NCBI GenBank assembly: GCA_025093555.1
Contig: JAIWNF010000025.1
Location: 434,001-498,000 of the forward strand
Origin: Circinella umbellata
Lineage: Eukaryota > Mucoromycota > Mucoromycetes > Mucorales > Lichtheimiaceae
Length of the DNA: 64,000 nucleotides
Direction: 5' to 3'
Of this stretch, positions 13,501 through 25,887 are shown piece after piece (positions within the stretch are counted from its first letter, which is position 1; every line of letters starts with the position of its first letter). Both the position numbers and the translations under genes were made by a program. The notes below the pieces were generated by a model. That model was not told the DNA's origin and searched no databases. It worked only from the letters and a program-made list of their open reading frames with translations.

Positions 13501-14320
13501 TAATAACCTTGTCAAATTTTTACAGCAAGCTGGTGGGCTCAATGCACCTACAAGTGAAAAGATTGCGGTAACCAATGCAATGCTTGCTTATCGAGGATTG
13601 GCTAATTTGTTTATTACACCTTCTGGAAGAGAAATGGCATGGGACAATCGAAACATTTTATCTGAAGTATTACAACCCGATGTATTTGGTGCATATACCA
13701 CAAAGCCAGCTCGATTAGCAATTAGCACTTTGGCAGTCAAGTAATTGTTACTTTTGTTTATTTCATCTCTGGCCTAATAATTAATATATACATGTATATA
13801 TAAAAAAGTAACATAATAACCAACATTCAATAACAAATAGCTTTGCAGTTTTTTTAATTTCCCATACCTTAACGGATGAAGATTGTCAAGTGGGGCTTGC
13901 AGGTTCGTTAGTAGAACTTTTAAAGGTCGAACAAGATGAAGAAAATTTATATCGTTCATTAGTTGCACTGGGAACTTTGGTATGTTTTTCTTTTTCTTTC
14001 TCTTATTATTGTTATTGTTATTGTTATTGTTATTGTTATAAAATGGTAAAAGCAAAATAATAATAAATCAACTCGATCTATTACAATATAATCAGATGGT
14101 TCGTGTTGAATCTTGTCGTGAAGCAGCAAGTATTATGGGTGCCAAGGTGGAGTTACAGCGAATCAAATCTCAAACTGCCGATAAACAGCGAATTCAAAAA
14201 GTTATAGGTAAAAGATCATATTATTTTCTTTTCGATCTTCCAATTTGAATCTGTCTTAATACGAACTAATTCTTTTTTTTTATTCTAGATGAGATGCTAC
14301 CTTTGGTTAAATTGGAGTAA
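10557..14320 (+). CDS. doa1: Doa1/Ufd3/Lub1 (PLAA-like): WD40 + PFU + PUL, ubiquitin-binding Cdc48 cofactor
   Basis: Sixteen exons sum to 2358 nt (785 residues): 10557-10607, 10710-10887, 10956-11109, 11220-11323, 11433-11562, 11653-11792, 11886-12040, 12120-12157, 12277-12560, 12650-12796, 12872-12952, 13038-13120, 13211-13740, 13841-13979, 14096-14207, 14289-14320. Residues 1-300 form a WD40 propeller with repeated GH...DKT(V/I)R.W units (SGARDKTVRSW, ADKTIRLW, EDRTVRIW). Residues about 340-450 are the PFU domain (QVIMVNVNGTVEAHQW, LPYNVSENPYQAAQNFI). Residues about 510-785 are the PUL armadillo-like domain (LAKLCCTLPPEKRFPALDLL, NFAVFLISHTLTDEDC). In yeast this protein binds ubiquitin by WD40/PFU and Cdc48 by PUL and controls ubiquitin homeostasis and sorting. 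The domain set is complete. The exon 14-15 intron carries a TTATTG microsatellite. Confidence 0.95.
14004..14039 (+). repeat. Hexanucleotide microsatellite (TTATTG)n in a Doa1 intron
   Basis: About five to six tandem TTATTG units lie inside the intron between 13979 and 14096. The repeat is purely intronic, so length changes would not affect the protein. Confidence 0.85.
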
Positions 14321-15914
14321 AAAGAACATAATTATAACATATATAATTGAAAACAAGTAAATAACAATAGTTTTATTATAAAAACTTAGTTGTATTGGAA
14401 ATTAGATCAAAAAGTTACTACTACTGTATTGTGGTATATATTTGTTCCCTTTGAGGAAAAAACACATTGTTGTTGCCACTATTAATTGAGACTTTGTTGT
14501 TGACTAGTAGAAACTTGGGTTTGACATTTTTATATTTAGTTCTAAATTGAGTAAATCCTTTTGTCGTTATAACACGACGTATGATAAGAAAAGACTACTC
14601 AATACATGGCTAAGTCGACGCGTGAGATTATATATGGATAATTAAGTCTCGCGCATTGGACATTTTTTTAGATATATTTATCTGAGAGAATTGCTTTTCT
14701 ACCCAATACTATCAATATTACCTGTCCATTAATAAGAATTAACTTATATACTCACCTTTCCTCTTTGTATTTACGTGCGTAGTTATTAGAAATATGTATG
14801 ATTTTCAACACCCAAGATTGAGGCAGCAAGGGTCAGGTTATATTTGCGACTATGTCCATCAGTTTTTGCTCTAAACAATACCCGAGAGAGAAGCTTCTTA
14901 ACTGGTAAGCAGACAGTTGCATTGACTCTATATATATGGTAATTTGTGTGATTTTTTGTTTGTATGTAGTCAATACAGTATACACTATATCATGTCAGAG
15001 GTTATAAGTCAATATAGATATATGGGGGTGTAGTGGGGGCGATACTAAATGTGAGCAGTGAGGATTGTATAATAATGCTCCTTAACTAATTCTAACATCT
15101 GAAGGTAGACTGAAATGCCAAATACTTTGTTTTGATTACTAAAACATACTCTCCTGAGCAACTACAGTAACACTAGCAAATAGGCTCTTGGATAAGAATG
15201 TGTTAAATGTTCAATAAGTAGTTGCTACCTTTTATCTTATATTATACAGTGTCGTTGGTTTTCTAAATTATAATTATGGTTAGGTAAAAAAAAAATTAAT
15301 ATGAATTTTATGAGGAACCTTACCTTGTTCTCAATCACATCATTATTTTGTTAATAAGAAATAATCACCATCTGAATTTTGTCATCATTCAGCTGTTTAT
15401 TTCTTGCTTATATTAATAGTTATATACATATTAGCAACAGGACTGATGATATTGAACATGATAGAATGTACGTATAGTTCGTACTTCTGTTGTTAAGTAG
15501 TTTGTTACCCACCCAGAACACAATTTTTGATTATATTGCCGAAGGGTTTTCTATAGTTCTTGAGCAAAAAAAAATTATCATAATAAAAACAACTTTGCCT
15601 AGCAGCATATTATTCAAAAATTATGTTTATAATACCTAAGAAATGGTGATAACCAAGAAACATCTTGAATACAATAACAGAAGGAAAAGCAAAAAGATGA
15701 TGATCTGCATTTACTCGAGTTAATCTAATTTCATACTCAGTACTTCATATTTTTTTGCTCGAAAACCTTCCACAGAATTGGTCCTGACTAGAACAGCAAC
15801 TCGAAGGTAAAAATAAAGAAGAGAATAAGCAGACAATCTTTTATTAAAGCCGAAAAATAAGACGTAATGTAGCTCACTAGTTTCATTAACTCACAATAAA
15901 ATAATAATTTAGTA
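14321..15914. other. 1.6-kb intergenic region upstream of mtc1
   Basis: This is the 3' flank of Doa1 followed by the promoter region of Mtc1. The sequence is AT-rich with scattered GT-rich stretches near 15020-15050. I see no coding exon, RNA gene or repeat family here. Confidence 0.5.
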
Positions 15915-17311
15915 ATGGCATCGCAAAACCCCACCGATAACAACAAAACGAATGAGAATGAGAATGCTCAACAAAAACAAGTAGTTGGTGAAAGTAGTCT
16001 TTCCGAGGCTGAGAAATTCCTGGAATCATTGAACTTGGGTGATGCTCAACCAAATGAATCTGGAAATACTGACACAGCTGCATCTTCATCGACCGATCAT
16101 AAAGACATCATGTCGTTTTTGGATGAAATTTCACAATATCCAAGCGAAGAACAACAATCTGAAAAGAAAAAAGAAAAGGCCCCAGCAACCACTACTACAA
16201 CAACAGTAACAGAAAATACACTATCTTCAACGGAACAACAAGCTTCTAGTGGAGGTGGTTGGATGGCTTGGGGAAATACTTTATGGAACCAAGCTAGTGA
16301 AGCCGTTAAGACTACTACAGAACAAATAAATCGATCCGTCGAATCACCTGCAGCTAAATTATTAGAAGATCGTGTTAAGAACTTGCAAGGTTATGTTAAC
16401 AAGGAAAATCTAGGCAAACTTGGTAAAAATAGATGATCGAAAACCTTATATTGATAAAAATGATTACATGATAAACATTTTGACAATGTAGGTTTATAAT
16501 TATATAGGTAGCGAACTGCGAAATTTGACTCACTCGATCCTAGAAACGGTAGCACCACCCATTTCTGAACATGAATTAGTCGAGGTATGGTTATCACATG
16601 ATATGAGGGGCTATGTTGGTTTAGAAGCCTTGGTATATCGAGCATTTGCAAGAGTGATGGAACAAACTGAATCTGGACATGTGGTGGTTCGTAAGATCGG
16701 CGACAAGGAAGATGAAGAAGATGATCAACCACGTAATTTAAATATATGTGAAGGTTTATTAGAAGGAACAAAACTTGCACAGGTATAGAAAAATTTATGC
16801 AGAATTTTATTGTAAAATTATGCTAAAGAGCAGTGGGGGGGGTTCGAATTCTATATAGGCAAATTTGGAGCACCTTGTCAAAACACATTATAAAGAGCCA
16901 GAAGCAAGGACAGAATATTCACCTCAGTTGGGAGCAGTTCCTGTGATTAACTGCCCAGTATTTTTAGCTATTCAGCCTATCAGTATGGAAGATCAAGTTG
17001 TTTTTGTTCTTTTATTAGTGGATCCAACTCACCAGCTTAATTTCAAAACGTATTCTCAATCGATGCCATTGGCATGGTTAGATATTCCATTTGAAGAAAA
17101 TGAATGGGTTGAAGATAAGATGGTAGAGGCAATACGGTTGTCAGTGACTACTGTGGCTCAAGATTATGTATATACACGAATGTCGGGTGCCAAAAATGAG
17201 TTAGCTAAAGCTGTTGCAGCAGCCGCTGCGTCCAATACCGAACAATCAGAAAAACAACAAGGAAAGGATGAGAAAAAGGATGAAAAGAATCAACAAGTTA
17301 AAACCGCGTAA
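15915..17311 (+). CDS. mtc1: Mtc1-like protein (maintenance of telomere capping 1)
   Basis: Three exons (15915-16422, 16508-16782, 16859-17311) give 1236 nt, 411 residues. The N-terminal ~80 residues are Asn/Gln/Ser/Glu-rich and disordered and include AEKFLESLNLGD and DIMSFLDEISQYP. A glycine/tryptophan patch, SGGGWMAWGNTLWNQASEAV (about residues 112-131), then leads into a predicted helical region (RVKNLQGYVNKENLGKLG). A conserved globular C-terminal half carries PPISEHELVEVWLSHDMRGY and PLAWLDIPFEENEWVED. This order (SLxxxD/FLDE motif, GGW...AS-AVK, C-terminal globular part) matches fungal Mtc1. Yeast mtc1 is synthetic-sick with a cdc13 allele and the protein fractionates with early Golgi vesicles, so its biochemical role is not settled. 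The last ~35 residues are Lys/Glu/Gln-rich. Confidence 0.8.
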
Positions 17312-20300
17312 TTAGTCTGTGTTTTAACCTTCCTTGACTATGTATTTTACCTTCTTTTTTCTTTTTTATTTTCATTACCATCTGTATAAGTGTATAGTCA
17401 ACCGATTTTTTGTAACTTGTGTTTTTTTTATATATTTGCGTTAGCGTTGAATTAAAACATGAATTGTCGCTATCATTACCATTTCTTCGGGATTCTAAAG
17501 TGAAATAGTCAGCTATATCATAATATTTATTAACTGTAGATCATATGTAGAATCAAATGTGGAAGATATATGTTATGTAGCTATGAGAGCTAAGAAAAGC
17601 CTGAGGATAAGAAGGAAACCATGGGAAGAGGTGGTTTTTGAAACCAAGCAAAAAAAATGTCACCGATAAAATAAACAATTGTAATACTAATGCTGTCAAA
17701 CCCTTAAACATTCAAAAAGAAGATTGATGCTATTATTGTTCGCTTACAGATAGATCCTGTCCATTTCCGCTATATGAGATGAATCTCAAGTTTCATATAA
17801 AAGATTAATTGCATAGATAACAAGGACTTCTTTGAGGAACGATATAAAAACATATAAAACCATTGGTTATATGGCACATCATATTAATAATAGTAAACAG
17901 CATAAAAACGAAGCTATACATATTTAACAAATAATTCAGTTACATCATGTAGCTTGGGAAGAGCGAATTGACCAATGAGTTGGATAACTAGAGACAGCAG
18001 GAGTAAATTTATCTCAAAGAGAATGCGTGTGGTGAGAATGATAAAGATTAATGGATTTTATTTGAGTACATCGACGTACGCCAATAAAAGCGGGAATAAA
18101 ATGATGTCATTTCGATGCGCTTCGGTGTCTCGTGCGCTTACATTGTATTTAATAGATAAAGTTATGTTTTCCAAAGAATTTCGAGATGCGGGGTAGTAAG
18201 ACAACAAGAAGATATGCCTACAGGCGCAGGTCAAATTAATCTTGCAATAAATAAAATAATAAATTTTAACCCAAGAGAAAAAAGGAGTTAATTGGACCTT
18301 GAAAATAATATTACTTTCTCTAATTAGTATAGCCCCAGATCATAGTGAATGATCATTAAGTGTTAGAAGATCTATTACTTTTAAAAAAGTGAAATAGCAA
18401 TAATAATCATACCTTTGCGGAAGGATTCAAATATTTTTCACTGTTACAGTATACTTGAATGATCCTATGATCGCATGTGAGATTCATGCTTTGGATTGTG
18501 GATAATTAAATAGGAGAAAACTAATGCAGACGAGCCCGGACAAAGCTTTAGGCGTACATTTCATATCAATGCCCTTGAAGAAATTAGTGCTATTTAACAC
18601 TTTTACGACATAACATAGTATTGAATGTGCATATTTTGAAACAAAAAATTGCCTTTTTTTTGTCTTGATAAAAAAAAAGGATTTTTACCCCACAATCTTT
18701 AAACGAAACGCTTGATTATGATAAAACCTTAAAAAGTAGATAGGAATCGGAGAATTTCTTAAGCCACCCCCACATTTTTTATTACCATCCCAAATTCATC
18801 ACTTCTGTTCTTTCGAAATCCAAAGATACACAAGTCCATTTATGTCCTGTGAGAGAAACATAAGCAGTTAAAATTAAGTGTATCTAAAATAAACAAAACC
18901 CCGCGAACAAGAGAAAAAGATTGTCGCATGCATATGTCTCGAAGTTGAAAACTAGATAATATTATGAGCTTTACATCAGTAGTTCTTTTTCTTTCTTCTC
19001 TCAAATTACGAATGGCTAATGGTTACTAAAATGATTATACAACAACGAAAATAGTCTTGCTGATGTTCTGTTGATAAAGAGGGCAATAAGTAGATCCACT
19101 TTTCCGTTTCCACGGAGATTTGATATGCCGTAAATGAATATAGTGTGATTTTTGTTATAGCAATAAAATATATTCGAGGGGAAATGCCGACAACATTTGT
19201 TGTGGGGAAGGCTAATCGTTAAAGCTGTAATGCATTAGCCAATCATTATGCTGCATAAACAATAGAATGAAAGGAAGGAAAATGCCGACCAATAGCTATA
19301 TACCATATCGATGACTCGTTCTCTATTATCGAGGTTAGTGTGGAACACCGATGATGTCTGACCTGGAGTTTCGCATGTGATGCGTATCTCTATTAAGAGT
19401 GTGCCTCACTCTCATTATTATTATCACTATTATTCCGTGCTATGTGCTCTATGTGATTATGTAGTTCGTTGTTTGGTTATATAGCACATTAGTTTAATCG
19501 CACCAATCAAGGAATCCGGGGTTGGAAATAAAGTTTCGTTTTTACCTAATATTATCCCAGCACAATTTGCTTTTGTGCGGCAGGAGTTACATGGTACAAA
19601 GCCCAGAAAATTGTTGGGTCTTGGTTCTCTTAATATTGAAGACTTCTTATAAAAATATTAGAAAAAATGATGAAGCAATGTTAAATCATGAAAAATGATC
19701 GACTTTATGCTTTTAGTTTGTGTGCGCCCACCCTGTCAAAAAATCATAAAGGGTCCTTCCTGTAACAAAAGACCCACCGCGGCTACATAGCTGTATATGG
19801 AATCACAAGAGCTCCAAATTTCCCAAGCAAGCAAAATAAAAATTACACAAGAACGAAAACAAATACACACGAGATTATCCATTCTTTAATGTATATTGAC
19901 ACTTCTTGTTATTATTTTAGTTACATACCAAAAAAAAAAAGTAAAAAAAAAAAAAAAAAGAGAAATATTTAGATGAAACTGATATTGCTATAACCCTCGG
20001 GTTACGCTTACTCCGTGAAACTATATTTTCCCGCTGCTTGTCATGGCTGATTCTTGTTGGGTAAGTTTACCCACCAATACATAATTTCATTCACGTCCCG
20101 CAAAACTAGGTATACTTTTTACTCGTTTAGGAAGGTTTCACTTCCGATAGCTATTGTGCCTGAAGTTTTAGCCCATCCAAAAAATAATATAAAAGGTTGC
20201 CTATCTTTTGCTACGTCAACGCTGTTTATATTTATTTTCCTTTTTACTTATTTTTTCTTTTTCTTTTCTTTATCTTTTGTATATATCAAATTCTTTCTAT

Positions 20301-20317
20301 ATTCTATACATAAAATA
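17312..20317. other. 3.0-kb intergenic region upstream of acetyl-CoA synthetase
   Basis: No recognisable exon or RNA gene. There are long A tracts at 19929-19960 and a pyrimidine-rich leader at 20215-20280 just before the start codon, typical of a highly expressed fungal gene. A possible unspliced 5' leader begins near 20040. The open frame at 17975-18196 has no protein-like features. The length suggests an extended promoter, which would fit a carbon-source-controlled gene, but I identify no specific operator. Confidence 0.5.
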
Positions 20318-22614
20318 ATGACTGTCGAACAAATTGCTGCTCATCCTGTCCCTCAACGTCTTCTTGACGAATCAAGATGCCCAAAACCTCACGTTAGCTC
20401 TCTTGAACAATACAAGTCCATGTGGCAGGAAAGTGTCGATCAGCCCGAAAAGTTTTTTGGCAACGTAAGTTTTTTATTTATTTTAATATGAGTCTCTTAT
20501 TTTATATATGCGGTATATTTACTCTCTTCTATAAAAAAAAATAGCTCGCAAACGAATTATTGTCATGGTCTAAGCCATTCGATACCGTGAAGCATGGTTC
20601 ATTTGAAAACGGTGATATTGCTTGGTTTTTGGGTGGTGAATTAAATGCCTCATATAACTGTGTTGATCGTCATGCCATGAAGAATCCTGATAAGGTTGCC
20701 ATCATTCACGAAGGTGATGAACCTGATCAGGTTCGCAAAATTACTTATGGTGAGTTGTTGCGTGACGTTTCCAAGATGGCCAACGTCTTGAAGTCTCGTG
20801 GTGTTCGTAAGGGTGATAACGTTGCTATCTACATGCCCATGATTCCTGAAGCTATTGTTGCTATCCTTGCTTGTACTCGTATCGGTGCCCCTCATTCTGT
20901 TGTCTTTGCTGGTTTTTCTGCTGAATCTTTACGTGATCGTGTTGTAGACTGCTCTGCTCGTGTTGTAATTACATCCGATGAGGGCCGTCGCGGCGGTAAG
21001 AATATTGCCACCAAGCGTATTGTTGATGACGCTCTTGGTAAGGGTCAAGCCAATCAAGTTGAATCCGTCATTGTCTTCAAGCGTACAGGCTCGCCTGTTC
21101 CCTGGGTTGAGGATCGTGACGTTTGGTGGCACGACGAAATGGACAAGGCACGCAGTGTTTGTGCCCCTGAGCCAATGAACGCCGAAGATCCCCTCTTCTT
21201 GTTATATACCTCTGGATCGACTGGTTCGCCAAAGGGTATTCTTCACACTACTGGCGGTTACTTGCTTGGTGCTGCCGCTACCGTTAAATATATTTTCGAT
21301 TACCAACCTAATGATGTCTATGCCTGTATGGCCGATATTGGATGGGTCACTGGTCACTCTTACATCGTTTATGGCCCACTTACTCTGGGTGCTACCACTG
21401 TCTTGTTCGAATCTACTCCTACTTATCCTAACCCATCGCGTTTCTGGGATTTGATCCAAAAGCATAAGATCACTCAATTTTATACCGCTCCTACTGCTAT
21501 TCGTGCTCTTCGTCGTTTGGGTGACCAATGGGTGGACGGTTATGATTTATCTTCGTTGCGTGTTCTCGGTTCCGTTGGCGAACCTATTAACCCCGAAGCT
21601 TGGGACTGGTACAATGAAAAGGTTGGCAAAAATCAGTGTGCCATTGTTGATACTTACTGGCAAACTGAAACAGGTTCCATTATTGTTTCTCCATTGCCTG
21701 GTGCAACCCCAACCAAGGCTGGTTCCGCAACTTTACCATTCTTTGGTATTAAACCTATTATTCTGGACCCAACCACTGGCAAGGAAATTACTGAGCCTGA
21801 TGTTACTGGTGTCTTGGCTATTTCGCAACCCTGGCCATCTATGTCTCGTACTGTTTACAATAACCACTCCCGTTTTCTCGATACCTATCTCAATCCTTAT
21901 CCTGGCGTAAGTATTCGAAATAATAATAGTAATATTAAAAGTGGAAAGGGTAAAAGTGTTTATATTGTAGGCTTTAAGAGTTATAAACTAATTCATTCTT
22001 ATTTGTATTCAAAAGTTCTATTTCACCGGTGATGGTGCATCAAGAGATACTGAAGGATATATCTGGGTTCGCGGACGTGTAGATGGTAGGTTTCTTTTTT
22101 TAATGTTAATTTTTGTTGTGTTAAGACGTTGATCGCAAGAAAGATATATATATATATATATATTCATTGTGGATTTTTTTCTGATATTTTTCTTTTTTGT
22201 TTGATCTTTCTAGATGTCATCAACGTTTCTGGTCATCGTTTGTCCACTGCTGAAATCGAATCTGCTCTTGTTTCTCATGAGACCGTTGCTGAATCTGCTG
22301 TTATTGGTGGTAACGATGATTTGACTGGTCAATGCATTCATGCTTTCGTCTCTCTCAAGCCTCATGTTGAAGCAGGTGAAGGACTTGAGAAGGAATTAAC
22401 ATTACAAGTTCGCAAGATCATTGGCCCCTTCGCTACACCTAAACGTGTTTACCTCGTTTCAGACCATCCCAAGACCCGATCCGGTAAAATCATGCGCCGT
22501 ATCTTGAGAAAGATTGTTAATGGTGAACAAGATCAATTGGGTGATATCTCCACTTTGGCTGATCCTTCAATTGTTGAGCAATTGATTGAAAAGGTTCATG
22601 GTATCAAGGCCTAA
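20318..22614 (+). CDS. acs1: Acetyl-CoA synthetase (AMP-forming)
   Basis: Four exons (20318-20464, 20545-21906, 22016-22085, 22214-22614) total 1980 nt, 659 residues, the normal size for fungal Acs/FacA. The enzyme makes acetyl-CoA from acetate, CoA and ATP through acetyl-AMP, in cytosol and nucleus. Visible motifs are the adenylate-forming P-loop [11 protein letters not shown] at residues 270-280, the [10 protein letters not shown] block, the hinge region [18 protein letters not shown] spanning exons 3-4, and the C-terminal SGKIMRR with catalytic, acetylation-regulated Lys618. The N-terminus ISxxER-type region and the tripeptide end (IKA) show no signal peptide. Codon use is strongly biased to GGT/CGT/GTT/ATC compared with neighbours, suggesting high expression. 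The start is the first ATG after a pyrimidine-rich leader and gives the family N-terminus. Confidence 0.97.
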
Positions 22615-23823
22615 AGTGAAAAATAGATTGCTAGCTCATTCTTATTTTTCTCGTTTTTTATTCGTTTTTTACCCATTAAATATCCTCCTTATCGTCACAG
22701 CAAAATCTCCATTATGTATACTTTCCCTCTTGTACGACATATAAATATTCTGTATACAACCACACTTCAACCTCGTTTGATAAATTGATTTGATTCATGT
22801 AATATAATATAAAATATTGTTTTTTTTGTTCCAATAATTATTTTTTCTTTAAAAATAAACTTATTCCTGATTTATTATCCTATTTAATTGTTGATACATT
22901 ACTCATGTTATTAAGCACGTTTAATATATAGGGCTTTTTTCTAATGATTCGCGGCCAAATTATTTCGCTATGCTTGTGCTTAATTATCTTTACAAACTTC
23001 ATCGAAATTTTTGAATAGGAATACTATAAGTAGCACAAACATAAAATCGCACCACACACAAAGTGAAAATAATTTGGCCGCGAATATTTAGAAAGAAACC
23101 AACAATATCTCTCTATATTGTTTTGGTAGATTATAAAAAGCAGCAGGGATCTGTCCTGGCCTTCAATGTTTTCATATGAAGGAAAAAGAGATATTTTATA
23201 CATTCCATGGGCTGCCGCATAAAAAATTAATATAAGCTTGTTTTCAAGTCTATATAAGAAAAACCAACTCAATGATGTATATATCAGTAGTTTTCTTATC
23301 ATGTACGTACTTATTTGATGAGTTAAGCTTGTGTGAAAATCATTGTATATATATTAAATCAACATTACATACAGTTTGAAATAAACTAATTTATATAACT
23401 TACATGATCTGTGTGAAAAATTGCGAGCAAGAAGTTTGTATATGCTATCCTGTTGCTGAGCAACAATGTAGGTAGTAATATATGAGCTTACAGAAAACTC
23501 TCCCTTTCCTTGTATCACCATTATCTAGCTAAAAGAAACAATTGGAGCGACAGTAATAGCAGATGTTTTACATGTCAAGTTTTTGGTGAGTAGAATATTT
23601 GCTCTGAACTTGATAGGGTCGAACGGATCGTGTCAATGAATTACCTTCGCAATTGGTATATGGCAATAGCACTTGTTTGGCTGAAAATAAACATCATTTC
23701 ATTTCGCAATTTTTTAATGATATATACTCGTGGGAAATAGAACGAGGAAAAAGTACAATTTTCGTGAAACCTGTTTCTATTACCAGAGCAAATCAATTTC
23801 TTTTTCCACAGTTATACTTGCAA
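22615..23823. other. Intergenic region containing an inverted-repeat element
   Basis: This is the 3' flank of acetyl-CoA synthetase and the promoter of the nucleoside hydrolase. Apart from the inverted-repeat element at 22947-23085 it is unremarkable AT-rich sequence with no exon. An open stretch continues upstream of the hydrolase ATG from 23653, but the family N-terminus begins at 23824. Confidence 0.5.
22947..23085. mobile_element. MITE-like 139-bp element with 19-bp perfect terminal inverted repeats
   Basis: ATTCGCGGCCAAATTATTT at 22947-22965 recurs as its exact reverse complement at 23067-23085, with 101 bp between. Inside the arms similarity continues weakly (CTATGCTTGTG against CACTTTGTGTG when inverted). 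The GC-rich core CGCGGCC stands out from the AT-rich surroundings. No coding potential lies between the arms, so a transposase-less MITE is the simplest reading. I see no clear target-site duplication. A long-armed RNA hairpin or binding site is an alternative. Confidence 0.55.
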
Positions 23824-25887
23824 ATGACCGTTGAACCAATTATTATTGATACAGACCCGGTACCTGTTTTTTTGTTATGCATGAGGTAAAAAAAAAATAT
23901 CATACCAAACTCATATATTTGATAATATTGTTATTAGGGTGTAGATGATGTACTTGCCATCATATTCTTACTCTTATCTAATGAAGTTCATGTGAAAGCA
24001 ATTACTTTGATTCATGGTAACACGGATTTGTATAATATCAAACGAAATGCAGTAACACTTTTACACGTCATGCAAAAACATCGAGAATCAGTAAATTCAA
24101 CTATTTCTCTTCAAGACCTGCCTGTATTGGCTGTAGGTAAGAATACAAAAAAGAAAAAGGCTCAGTACCTTCTTTTGTATCATAAATCGCAAAACAAAGT
24201 TTCAAATAGAAATGTGGTGTTCCATCTATTATAATAGGCAGTGAACTACCATTGAAATCAGATAGTATCTATGCGACATATTTCCATGGTATTTATTTTT
24301 GTTCTTCCGGATCGTTTTAGTGTAAGCTGTATGATAATTTATGACACTTATCAAATTGAAGTTTAACTTTTTAGGAAGCGATGGGTTGGGGGAAATTTAC
24401 AAGCAGGTAAATTGAAAATGTAAAATTCCTTGTAGAAGAGAGACACATAGAATATTATGTTCAATTGTAGAAGCTTGTCACCTTCTTGTATAACTGGTTA
24501 TTACTTTTCTTATATTAATTAATAAAATAAAAAAGGGGAAATATATTGCGCCACCAGATTGGGAAAATCAAATAATGCATCAAGCCGCACAAGAAGAAGC
24601 TCTTTATGATAATGACGACTCGTGTCAGCATAAGCCATTCAAGACAACGGGAAGGGATGGTGCCGACGAAATTTTGTATCAACTTAAGCAAGCCCCACCA
24701 TTAACAGTAAGTATTTTAGCTGTGGGTCCTTTAACCAATGTTGCTTTGGCTTACCAACGAGATCCAGTCACTCTAAGTCGTGTAAAACGTATTGTGATCA
24801 TGGGAGGGTAATGTATTATTCTAACCAAAACACAATTCTCTATAAAATAACACTTTTAGAAGAGTAAAATTAAGAGATCACTTTTTATTTATATTATAAC
24901 TACTAAAATATTACTGCTTGGCTATTATAAATTACATCATTATTAAAATAGAGCTGTGGATTGCCCGGGTAATGTGACTTCAATGGCCGAATTCAACTTT
25001 CGTGCTGATCCAGATGCTGCAGATATTGTTTTAAGCACCTCAAAAGGATTTCAAGCTACTCCTAAAGGATATCGTGATCGCGTTAGTCTTGTTACAGAAG
25101 GAAAACAGGCACCTATACATGTTGCTATCCTTCCATTAAAGGGTAAAAATCGGTTAGACTTTTACAGAAGAATTTAGGTTTGTCGTTTTTGTTTGTGTCC
25201 ACACGAGGGAAAAGATGGCACAGACTAATCGTAATAATTCTGTAGATTGACGCTAATTAATAATAATATTTAATATTGACTATATTGTTATTGTAGCTGC
25301 TGATAATGGTGATATCTCTGTGCAAGATTTTGAAAAATATGTCAAACCACTTGATACTCCACTGGCCGTATTTTGTAATTCATTTCTTGAACATACTTTT
25401 GGAGTACTTGCTAAACTTTATAATGCACATACTTTACCAGTGTGAGTTAAAAACAAAAGCAAAAATAACATCTGTTTCCTTTTTTCCTTTTTCGGGAGGC
25501 GATAGAGAAAATGGTTAGGAGCCAGTGATAATAAATGTGTGTAACTAATAACAGCGAAAAAAATTAATTATTTTTAATAGATACGATGCATATACAGGAT
25601 TATTATTATTAGATATGATTCCAGATAAGGGCGATGGATCACCAACATCAGATTTTGACAATAACTGGAAATTTCAATATATTGATTTACATGTAGAAAC
25701 ATCTGGACAAAATACTCTCGGGATGAGCTATTATGATAAACGTCCTGGGATTAAAAAACTGTTAAATGGATGCCCTGGAAGCACTCCTAATAATGTTCAA
25801 GTAATTACAGAAGGAAATGGCTCACGATTCCGTCATCTATTCCTGAGCCGTGTTTTTGGTGTCGATATCAATGTTGACCAGCAATGA
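23824..25887 (+). CDS. Inosine/uridine-preferring nucleoside hydrolase
   Basis: Eight exons (23824-23859, 23938-24136, 24238-24288, 24375-24406, 24536-24807, 24952-25142, 25297-25441, 25581-25887) total 1233 nt, 410 residues. The N-terminus carries the hallmark DTDPGVDD at residues 9-16, whose Asp residues bind the catalytic calcium ion; it is split by intron 1 right after DTDP. Later blocks are ILAVGPLTNVALAYQRDP, RIVIMGGAVDCPGNVT and AEFNFRADPDAADIV, all classic IU-nucleoside hydrolase motifs. The enzyme cleaves the N-glycosidic bond of nucleosides to base and ribose in salvage. The protein is about 70-100 residues longer than bacterial or yeast Urh1 forms, mainly in loops and the C-terminus. 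Substrate preference cannot be read from sequence alone. Cytosolic location is likely, as no signal peptide is seen. Confidence 0.93.

Noticed and set aside
16839..16851. B-box-like GGTTCGAATTC
   Set aside because: Lies inside an mtc1 intron, no A box nearby, chance match.
17975..18196. 73-residue forward frame in the intergenic region before acetyl-CoA synthetase
   Set aside because: No conserved motif, no splice partners, ordinary chance frame.
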